From an uncultured Candidatus Saccharibacteria bacterium (GTDB taxonomy: Bacteria; Patescibacteriota; Saccharimonadia; Saccharimonadales; Saccharimonadaceae): a stretch of DNA of 14,901 bases. Shown in pieces: positions 7,434 to 12,661 of this stretch (the first letter of the stretch is position 1; each line of letters starts with the position of its first letter). The stretch lies in assembly GCA_938017655.1 (NCBI GenBank), contig CALIJO010000062.1, positions 1-14,901 on the forward strand, written 5' to 3'. Made by a program: the position numbers and the translations under genes. The notes beneath the pieces were generated by a model. That model was given only the letters and a program-made list of their open reading frames with translations, had not been told where the DNA came from and did not search any database.

Positions 7434-7462
7434 ACCCCTTCCATCCGGAGGGGGTATTTTTT
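7434..7462 (+). terminator. Terminator, repeat family copy 1
   Basis: ACCCCTTCC (7434-7442) pairs with GGAGGGGGT (7447-7455) around loop ATCC, one T-G pair included, then TATTTTTT. The whole 29 bases match 10498-10526 at all but one loop base. Its last Ts are the start of the next promoter's TTGACA. Confidence 0.9.
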
Positions 7463-7488
7463 GACAAATTATTACAATATTGTACAAT
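7461..7488 (+). promoter_or_regulatory. Promoter of the 7565-8575 unit
   Basis: Consensus TTGACA (7461-7466), a 16-base spacer and TACAAT (7483-7488). The -35 begins inside the U-tract of the preceding terminator, so termination and initiation signals share bases. The leader to the first gene is about 70 nt. Confidence 0.75.
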
Positions 7489-7564
7489 ATAAGTAGTTAA
7501 AAGCTTCAGTTTTTAATGCAACTTGCAAATTTGGTGAAATTCTACATTTTAAAGGGGGTAAAAA

Positions 7565-8134
7565 ATGAACAACAACAGAAGAGAACAAAAATATGGTGCT
7601 TTCATAAGAATCATCCTAGCTATCGGAATTATCTTTTTTCTATCAATATCAGGAAATATCGATATTGAAAATATTTACAACTTCATTATGTGGATAATTC
7701 CGCTCTTTATATTAGTTATCGGAGAAAACTACGTAGATCAAATAATTCCTGTACTTAAAGAACAAACCTACGACATATTAACTTTTGGCTACAGTTGTCT
7801 CTTCATTCTTGCCACAGTAATGCTGATATACTCTATAGGCTTAATGCGATACGAAAGTTACAGTGCCATTATGGTTATATTTTTACTACACCTAATTAAT
7901 AGCGGCGTGGTATTTTATGACATCATAAAAGAAGGAGATAACGCCAAAAAGGCATTAACACCATTCAAGCATACCTGGCTAGTCCAAGGATTGCTTTATG
8001 TGATGCTCAAGATAAAATTTAATTCTCCAGGGGAGATATATATTACAATGTTCTTCTTGGGTATTTTAACATCCATACTATTTAAGTATATAGCTTATCA
8101 TGCTCGTTATATAACGATTATATGGAGGAAATGA
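7565..8134 (+). CDS. Six-TM membrane protein of unknown function (paralogue A)
   Basis: A 189-residue integral membrane protein that I cannot assign to a known family. Hydrophobic segments lie at about 12-28, 37-54, 71-91, 100-119, 138-150 and 158-177, with a basic short N-terminus (MNNNRREQKYG). It has the same segment spacing as the 9762 protein and shares an FK-(H/Y)-TW motif before the fifth segment (134-138 here) and an (L)RY-acidic motif after the third (95-97). AAAGGGGGT lies upstream of the ATG. Codon use is AT-rich with frequent ATA and AGA, unlike the ribosomal genes. The stop TGA abuts the next ATG, so the two are probably co-translated. Confidence 0.8.
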   Translation: MNNNRREQKYGAFIRIILAIGIIFFLSISGNIDIENIYNFIMWIIPLFILVIGENYVDQIIPVLKEQTYDILTFGYSCLFILATVMLIYSIGLMRYESYSAIMVIFLLHLINSGVVFYDIIKEGDNAKKALTPFKHTWLVQGLLYVMLKIKFNSPGEIYITMFFLGILTSILFKYIAYHARYITIIWRK

Positions 8135-8575
8135 ATGAAAATAACAATAAGCAACTTAAAATATCCAATCAAGAAAAATAAATATTTCTGGATGACCGCT
8201 AGATTGATATCCATAATTGCTTTGTCAGGTCTATTCTTATGGTCTAATCAAAAATTCTTTACTAATCATGAAATAGTAAATATATGCCCACCACTAGGAA
8301 TCTGTTTTATTATTCTTGGCGCAGTAGCGGTTACTATCTTTATCGTGGAGCCAACGATTGAGCACTTAATACTTCGTCTTAAAGGCCTAAAAGTAATCAC
8401 TAATAATACTCATGTAAAGATTATTGGTCGTAAAACCATAATCGAAAAAGATGAAGACTACTATTGCTGTCGAGTAAAGATAGGTGATAAGTGGGAAATA
8501 ATCAAGCTCGCGCATTGTATGAAAAAATCCGATCGTCCAGATTATCTAAAAGACGATGACGACATCATGGAATAA
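8135..8575 (+). CDS. Two-TM protein with small cytosolic or external C-terminal domain
   Basis: A 146-residue protein not recognised as a known family. Hydrophobic segments lie at about 19-37 and 52-72. The remaining 70 residues look like a small beta-rich domain (THVKIIGRKTIIEKDEDYYC, then CRVKIGDKWEIIKLAHC) ending in a very acidic tail, KDDDDIME. Cysteines at 111, 112 and 128 lie in this domain. The ATG follows the TGA of the 7565 gene with no gap, and GGAGG sits inside the end of that gene, so the two products are likely made together and may interact. A terminator of the block's repeat family follows 50 bases later. Confidence 0.75.
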   Translation: MKITISNLKYPIKKNKYFWMTARLISIIALSGLFLWSNQKFFTNHEIVNICPPLGICFIILGAVAVTIFIVEPTIEHLILRLKGLKVITNNTHVKIIGRKTIIEKDEDYYCCRVKIGDKWEIIKLAHCMKKSDRPDYLKDDDDIME

Positions 8576-8623
8576 TTAAAGTTAAGATTAAAAAGAAATC
8601 CAATAACTTTGCCATTTTCACCA

Positions 8624-8652
8624 AGCCCCTTCTGTCAGAAGGGGTATTTTTT
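8624..8652 (+). terminator. Terminator, repeat family copy 2
   Basis: CCCCTTCT (8626-8633) pairs with AGAAGGGG (8637-8644), followed by TATTTTTT. The stem sequence differs from copies 1 and 4 but the 3' side, GGGGTATTTTTTGACAAA (8641-8658), is identical to 7451-7468. Confidence 0.85.
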
Positions 8653-8678
8653 GACAAAAAATAAAAATATTATACAAT
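8651..8678 (+). promoter_or_regulatory. Promoter of the small-peptide locus
   Basis: TTGACA (8651-8656), a 16-base spacer and TACAAT (8673-8678): the same boxes, spacing and terminator overlap as at 7461-7488. Confidence 0.72.
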
Positions 8679-8732
8679 AGTAATGTTTGTAGCTGTATTT
8701 GCTAAAAATGTTCTTCAAAAGGAGGGTCTATC

Positions 8733-8825
8733 ATGAAAAAAGAGCCGAAGCAAGACAATGTATTATTCTGGATGAAATATCTAATTCTTGTTCTAGTAAG
8801 ATTTTTAGCTTTGAGGAAGAAATAA
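8733..8825 (+). CDS. 30-residue cationic single-TM peptide, or start of a decayed gene
   Basis: A 30-residue open frame with an exceptionally good ribosome-binding site (AAAAGGAGGG, 8717-8726, six bases before the ATG) and a consensus promoter. The peptide has a charged start (MKKEPKQDN), one hydrophobic segment of about 17 residues (10-27) and the basic end RKK. Two readings are possible. It may be a real small membrane peptide, toxin-like or signal-like. Alternatively it may be the N-terminal TM of a once longer protein of the 7565/9762 family whose frame broke near 8825. I slightly favour decay because a second TM-like piece follows in another frame. Confidence 0.5.
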   Translation: MKKEPKQDNVLFWMKYLILVLVRFLALRKK

Positions 8826-8827
8826 CG

Positions 8828-8893
8828 ATGCTACTTATTATTATTTTTAGTATCAATGTTGCACACCTTGCACATATTTTTCTACAAGACTAG
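8828..8893 (+). pseudogene. Second short hydrophobic frame, possible TM2 remnant
   Basis: A 21-residue frame (MLLIIIFSINVAHLAHIFLQ then D) starts two bases after the 8733 stop, with GAGGAAG upstream. Its pattern VAHLAHIFLQD resembles the second TM end of the 9762 protein (IAAHIHLENCIQG). It is in a different frame from 8733, as expected for a frameshifted, truncated family member, and the block-type terminator follows within ten bases. It could instead be a second independent micropeptide. The match is short, so confidence is low. Confidence 0.35.
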
Positions 8894-8900
8894 ATCCAAG

Positions 8901-8928
8901 CCCTCTCCTTCCGGAGGGGGTACTTTTT
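8901..8928 (+). terminator. Terminator, repeat family copy 3
   Basis: CCCTCTCC (8901-8908) pairs with GGAGGGGG (8913-8920), loop TTCC, one T-G pair, then TACTTTTT. It ends the small-peptide locus. It lies just beyond the end of the convergent minus-strand protease gene, but on that strand no T-run follows the stem, so it is probably one-directional. Confidence 0.83.
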
Positions 8929-8936
8929 ATAAAAAT

Positions 8937-9602
8937 CTAAAGCACAATTCTAAAATCTTCATATTTATCGGCAAATGCTTCTTCGATTGTCTTGTGCGTT
9001 TTCCCCAAATATTTCTTCACCAAATAATATCCCAATGAGTATCCAGACCAACGTGGCAATTTATCATCACCTGCAAAGAAAATCGTACTGTAGTCATAAT
9101 TTTTATCGTCGAGATTATTGCGTAGCTCATTCAAGATGCGTTCATTTTCTTCATCACTGCGTTCTAATATAGTTTTAGTAAAAAACTGCTTCTCGCTATT
9201 ATTTTTTGCAAATTCCGCATTAAAATACGTCGCAATACCTTCCGAAATCATCCCATCAAATAATGTATTCATCCATTCATCATTCTTTCCCCAACGCGCA
9301 GCATGACCAAGTTCATGAACCAACATTTCCTTAAAACGCGGGATCGACATACTCTTCAAATCTAAAGCAGAAACAATAAAATCACTCGCATAAGTATATC
9401 CACCCACGCCGTCTTCCGGAATAATTAATGAATATGCGTTCGCACTAACCACCACATCAATATCCCAATCAATTTTCAATCTTGGAAAAGCATAAGACTC
9501 AACTTCTTTTACTGCCGCCAAAATAGTTTCCTTATTCTCATCCAGACTACCATTTGCATTGGACAATAAGACATTTATTTTACTCATATTTTTATCATAC
9601 AT
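8937..9602 (-). CDS. DUF2268-like zinc metalloprotease
   Basis: A 221-residue gluzincin-type protein. VHELGH (95-100) gives the HExxH zinc site (His96, Glu97, His100), and SEGIATYF (120-127) gives the third ligand, Glu121. The upstream GGYTYASDFIV (67-77) and the late RWSGYSLGYYLVKKYL (184-199) fit the DUF2268 predicted Zn-dependent protease pattern, as I remember the family. No signal peptide or TM is seen, so it is probably cytosolic. The ATG at 9602 gives the longest frame; Met6 (9587) is an alternative, and neither has a clear Shine-Dalgarno sequence. It is the only minus-strand gene, convergent with the 8733 locus and divergent from the 9762 gene. The natural substrate is unknown. Confidence 0.82.
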   Translation of the reverse strand: MYDKNMSKINVLLSNANGSLDENKETILAAVKEVESYAFPRLKIDWDIDVVVSANAYSLIIPEDGVGGYTYASDFIVSALDLKSMSIPRFKEMLVHELGHAARWGKNDEWMNTLFDGMISEGIATYFNAEFAKNNSEKQFFTKTILERSDEENERILNELRNNLDDKNYDYSTIFFAGDDKLPRWSGYSLGYYLVKKYLGKTHKTIEEAFADKYEDFRIVL

Positions 9603-9633
9603 GTTTTAGGCAAAAGAGTAAAATTTTGTAAAA

Positions 9634-9662
9634 TTGACGAGCAACACGTAAAATTGTATAAT
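9634..9662 (+). promoter_or_regulatory. Promoter of the 9762 gene
   Basis: TTGACG (9634-9639), a 17-base spacer and TATAAT (9657-9662). It lies in the 159-bp divergent gap with the protease gene. Unlike the other block promoters it does not follow a terminator. The leader to the ATG is about 95 nt. A minus-strand promoter must also lie here but I cannot pick one. Confidence 0.68.
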
Positions 9663-9761
9663 ATAAAAGTTGCTATCCATGCGCTAGTGAAGTAAATTTT
9701 TATTAAAAATACTTTGTTAACATCACAGGTATTGAAGTTTCTAGAAAAAAGGGGGATAAAA

Positions 9762-10448
9762 ATGAAGAAAACCAAGAAAAAGCAAGGACATCATAGCTCA
9801 ATTTTTGAGGAAAAGGGTGAGGTTGGACACTTTTTAAGAAACCATAACGCATCCGTGCAAGACTATACAGTTAATCATCCTCGAAAAATACTCAGCTTAT
9901 TTCTTCTATTTAAGTTAATTTATGCTGGGGTTATCTACTCAATTATGATTTATAAGTCAGACTTGAGTAGTGTATATAAGATTGTCGGAGGTTTATGTGG
10001 TTTCATGTTGATAGCGGCACATATCCATCTAGAAAATTGTATACAGGGAGTAAAATCAAAAATAGCTAAACCAAATTATGGAGCTAAAACATTTATCATT
10101 ATGGGAGCCTACACGGTCTATATTTTATTCTGTTGCATCCTTCGATATGATAATCAAATGGATAATATGGAACTATTATTTATATTGACTCTGATGAGTA
10201 TAACTAATGAAGTTCTGCAAATTGCAGATTGCGTATATTCAGAACAAAAGAATTATACTAAACTCTCTGGCTTTAAATACACCTGGATGATATTACTACC
10301 AATATTGCTAACATTACAAATTTACGGTAATTTACCATTTAAATATGTAATCTACTTTATTTTGATAAATATCCTAGCAACTGTCGGCGCAGAGATAACC
10401 TCAATGCTTTTTCTATCTGGAATATTTCCAGGGTACTACATTTATTGA
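9762..10448 (+). CDS. Six-TM membrane protein of unknown function (paralogue B)
   Basis: A 228-residue protein starting at the ATG after AAAAAAGGGGG; an in-frame start at 9714 lies upstream of this site and adds 16 unlikely residues. A hydrophilic basic N-terminus (MKKTKKKQGHH, residues 1-42) precedes hydrophobic segments at about 43-63, 72-89, 108-127, 138-155, 175-188 and 194-214. FKYTW (171-175) and LRYD (127-130) match FKHTW and MRYE in the 7565 protein at nearly the same spacing (105 versus 102 residues between the second TM start and TW). The two look like diverged paralogues. Codons are AT-rich. The stop is TGA, and a family terminator follows. Function unknown. Confidence 0.8.
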   Translation: MKKTKKKQGHHSSIFEEKGEVGHFLRNHNASVQDYTVNHPRKILSLFLLFKLIYAGVIYSIMIYKSDLSSVYKIVGGLCGFMLIAAHIHLENCIQGVKSKIAKPNYGAKTFIIMGAYTVYILFCCILRYDNQMDNMELLFILTLMSITNEVLQIADCVYSEQKNYTKLSGFKYTWMILLPILLTLQIYGNLPFKYVIYFILINILATVGAEITSMLFLSGIFPGYYIY

Positions 10449-10497
10449 AAAAGTATCTTATTGCTATCTAGTCTGTTAACTAAGTAAAATTGTATTT

Positions 10498-10526
10498 ACC
10501 CCTTCCGTCCGGAGGGGGTATTTTTT
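10498..10526 (+). terminator. Terminator, repeat family copy 4
   Basis: ACCCCTTCC (10498-10506) pairs with GGAGGGGGT (10511-10519), loop GTCC, then TATTTTTT. It is identical to copy 1 except for one loop base and marks the right end of the accessory block. Confidence 0.9.
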
Positions 10527-10536
10527 ATTTTTTATC

Positions 10537-10565
10537 TTGAATTAAGACCTAAATTATGTTAAAAT
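10537..10565 (+). promoter_or_regulatory. Promoter restarting the spc genes at rplF
   Basis: TTGAAT (10537-10542), a 17-base spacer and TAAAAT (10560-10565), with TGT before the -10 (extended -10). The -10 lies in TTATGTTAAAATTAA (10554-10568), the right copy of the 15-bp sequence also found at 6715-6729. Confidence 0.68.
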
Positions 10566-10592
10566 TAACCGAATATTAATTGAAAGGAAGAT

Positions 10593-11129
10593 ATGAGTCG
10601 TATCGGAAAACAACCTGTACAGATTCCTGCAGGAGTGACAATCACGGTCGGCGAACAGTTCATTACTGTTGCTGGACCAAAGGGTTCACTCGAGGTTCCT
10701 GTACAAAAATTCGTTGTGACTAAGGTCGAAGACGGTCAAATCATTGTCACCCGTGAGAATGATGAAGCTGAAGCTCGTGCCTGGCATGGTCTACAACGCG
10801 CACTTCTAAACAACGCCGTTACTGGTGTTTCCAAAGGTTTTGAGAAAAAACTCGAAATCAATGGTGTCGGTTTTCGTCTTTCCGGTGGTCCAAAAGAAAT
10901 TGAGATGTCTCTTGGTTTCTCCCACCCAGTGAAATACAAAGCCCCAGAAGGTATCGAATTAAAGACTAACAAGATGGAAATCATTGTTTCTGGCATTGAC
11001 AAGCAAAAAGTTGGTCAAGTTGCCGCTGAAATTCGCGCCTTCAAGAAACCTGAACCATACAAGGGTAAAGGTATTAAATACGCCGACGAAGTAATCCTTC
11101 GCAAGGCTGGAAAGGCAGGGAAGAAATAA
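10593..11129 (+). CDS. rplF: 50S ribosomal protein L6 (uL6)
   Basis: A 178-residue two-domain protein near the sarcin-ricin loop. It opens MSRIGKQPVQIPAGVTI, has WHGLQRALLNNAVTGVSKGFEKKLEINGVGF at about 66-96 and ends with the family segment RAFKKPEPYKGKGIKYADEVI followed by RKAGKAGKK. Length is typical. GAAAGGAAG precedes the start. It is the first ribosomal gene after the accessory block and has its own promoter, whereas L6 is normally transcribed straight from S8. The stop overlaps the rplR start. Confidence 0.98.
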   Translation: MSRIGKQPVQIPAGVTITVGEQFITVAGPKGSLEVPVQKFVVTKVEDGQIIVTRENDEAEARAWHGLQRALLNNAVTGVSKGFEKKLEINGVGFRLSGGPKEIEMSLGFSHPVKYKAPEGIELKTNKMEIIVSGIDKQKVGQVAAEIRAFKKPEPYKGKGIKYADEVILRKAGKAGKK

Positions 11130-11458
11130 TGAATAAGTTGTATCGCCAAAAACGTACCCGTGCAAAAATTCATGGTACTGAAGTTCGCCCACGCTTGAGC
11201 GTTAACATCAGTAATCTTCACGTTTCTGCTCAAATTATCAATGACGACACCAAGACTACTTTAGTCGCTGCTACCACCGTTGGCACCAAGCTAACCGGTT
11301 CTAAGACTGAAAAAGCCGCTAAGATTGGTGAAGAAATTGCCAAAAAAGCTAAAAAAGCAAATATCACAAAAGTTGTATTCGATCGTGGTGCTTTCGCCTA
11401 CGCTGGCCGCATGTCAGCTCTAGCCGATGCAGCTCGTAAGGAAGGATTGGAGTTCTAA
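11129..11458 (+). CDS. rplR: 50S ribosomal protein L18 (uL18)
   Basis: A 109-residue 5S rRNA-binding protein. The basic start MNKLYRQKRTRAKIHGTEVR is followed by RLSVNISNLHVSAQIINDD and the signature FDRGAFAYAGRMSALADAARKEGLEF at the C-terminus. Slightly shorter than E. coli L18 (117). It starts on the last base of the rplF stop and ends one base before rpsE. Confidence 0.97.
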   Translation: MNKLYRQKRTRAKIHGTEVRPRLSVNISNLHVSAQIINDDTKTTLVAATTVGTKLTGSKTEKAAKIGEEIAKKAKKANITKVVFDRGAFAYAGRMSALADAARKEGLEF

Positions 11459-11459
11459 T

Positions 11460-12098
11460 ATGGCCGAAGCAAATTCTACCGCTCCTAAGCAACCAAAAGT
11501 AGTGAACAAAGCTGGCACCCTCAAAATGTCTGACGATGTCGCTGCCACCAAGCAAACTCGCGATATGGCTGGTCGCCCAATGCGCCGCAATAATCGCCGT
11601 GATCGCGTCCGTGGTGAAGCTGCACCAAAGGAATTTGAAGAGATCACTATCAATATCGATCGTGTTTCTCGCACCGTTAAAGGTGGTCGCCGTATGCGCT
11701 TCAAAGCTCTTGTTGCTATTGGAAATAAGAAAAACAAAGTTGGTGTAGGTGTCGCTAAAGGCGCCGATGTTACCGCCGCTGTTCAAAAAGCTACTCGTGT
11801 AGCTAAGAAAAACATGGTCACCTTCCACATGTCTGGCGAAACTATCTGCCACGAAGTGGAAACCAAAGTTACTGGTGCTCACGTTTTGATGAAACCAGCT
11901 GCCCCTGGTACTGGTATTATCGCTGGTAGCATCGTTCGTTCCGTGATTGGTTTGACTGGTATCAAGAACTTGATTTCCAAGTCTCTCGGTTCTACCAACA
12001 AGGTCAATATCGCTTACGCCGTTATCGATGGTCTTAAAGCTCAGGTTCCACGCTCTAAGTGGAATACTACTGCTACCAAAGAAAAGGAGAGCAAGTAA
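11460..12098 (+). CDS. rpsE: 30S ribosomal protein S5 (uS5) with N-terminal extension
   Basis: A 212-residue protein of the mRNA entry channel with helicase function. The S5 core begins near residue 58 with FEEITINIDRVSRTVKGGRRMRF, then VGVGVAKG (94-101) and, in the C-terminal domain, APGTGIIAGSIVRSVIGLTGIKN. The first 57 residues are an added, low-complexity, basic region (RPMRRNNRRDRVRGE); E. coli S5 has 167 residues. The ATG at 11460 directly follows rplR with GGATTGGAG upstream; a longer in-frame start at 11427 lies inside rplR and is less likely. Confidence 0.96.
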   Translation: MAEANSTAPKQPKVVNKAGTLKMSDDVAATKQTRDMAGRPMRRNNRRDRVRGEAAPKEFEEITINIDRVSRTVKGGRRMRFKALVAIGNKKNKVGVGVAKGADVTAAVQKATRVAKKNMVTFHMSGETICHEVETKVTGAHVLMKPAAPGTGIIAGSIVRSVIGLTGIKNLISKSLGSTNKVNIAYAVIDGLKAQVPRSKWNTTATKEKESK

Positions 12099-12562
12099 TG
12101 AAATACAATGATCTAATCGTTGAAGCTAATACCCGCCCAACTCGTGCTGGTCGTGGTATTGCCGCTGGTCGTGGTAAGACTGCTGGTCGTGGTACCAAAG
12201 GTCAAAAAGCCCGTACTGGTCACCGCAAGATGCCTGCTACTTTCATGGGTGGTCAGCGCGCTATGATGCAAGCTGTCCCTAAGCTCAAAGGTTTCAAATC
12301 TATCCACGCTAAGGCTGAAGTCGTCTACACTGACATCCTTAATGCCTTATCTGGTAAAGTCGATAACTTCACCCTTTTCGAAGCTGGTTTCATTACTAGC
12401 CCATTCGTCAAGGTCAAGGTTATCACCCGTGGTGAACTTAACAGCAAAATTAATCTCGAAACCCAATTTATCTCTAAGTCTGGTCTCGAAATGCTCAAAA
12501 AAGCTGGTGGTTCATTCACCAAGAATCCAGTACCAAAGCGCTTGAAGAAGCAAAACGACTAA
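12098..12562 (+). CDS. rplO: 50S ribosomal protein L15 (uL15)
   Basis: A 154-residue late-assembly protein. The glycine/arginine-rich N-terminal arm is GRGIAAGRGKTAGRGTKGQK (18-37), followed by GGQRAMMQAVPKLKGF and the globular domain. The ATG at 12098 overlaps the rpsE stop, with AAAAGGAG upstream; an in-frame start at 12059 lies inside rpsE. rpmD (L30), which usually sits between S5 and L15, is absent, as the two genes overlap by a base. Confidence 0.97.
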   Translation: MKYNDLIVEANTRPTRAGRGIAAGRGKTAGRGTKGQKARTGHRKMPATFMGGQRAMMQAVPKLKGFKSIHAKAEVVYTDILNALSGKVDNFTLFEAGFITSPFVKVKVITRGELNSKINLETQFISKSGLEMLKKAGGSFTKNPVPKRLKKQND

Positions 12563-12571
12563 TTAAGCTAA

Positions 12572-12605
12572 AATAACCCCTGCCATAGCGGGGGTTATTT
12601 TTTTT
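12572..12605 (+). terminator. Rho-independent terminator after rplO
   Basis: AATAACCCC (12572-12580) pairs with GGGGTTATT (12591-12599), with a possible extra G-C inside the loop, followed by a long T run. Its stem sequence is different from the accessory block's terminator family. Confidence 0.9.
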
Positions 12606-12608
12606 ATC

Positions 12609-12637
12609 TTCAAAAACTTAGGTAAACATGGTAATAT
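12609..12637 (+). promoter_or_regulatory. Putative promoter of secY
   Basis: TTCAAA (12609-12614), a 17-base spacer and TAATAT (12632-12637) preceded by TGG, a TGn extended -10. The boxes are weaker than at rplC, but the terminator just upstream makes a separate promoter likely. Confidence 0.5.
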
Positions 12638-12661
12638 AGATTAATAAATAGAGAGGATTCC

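Noticed and set aside
8699..8893. 64-residue frame starting at a TTG at 8699
   Set aside because: The TTG lacks a ribosome-binding site, and the strong AAAAGGAGGG serves the ATG at 8733 in another frame. Only its 3' end (8828-8893) looks hydrophobic and possibly meaningful.
8733..9602. Bacteriocin, immunity and processing-protease system
   Set aside because: A small cationic peptide, membrane proteins and a protease are close together, but there is no leader-peptide cleavage motif, no ABC exporter, and the protease is on the other strand. Not strong enough to claim.
6675..10592. CRISPR array, tRNA, transposase or integrase in the accessory block
   Set aside because: Looked for these as insertion agents; no spaced repeats, tRNA-like cloverleaf or DDE/tyrosine recombinase sequence was seen.
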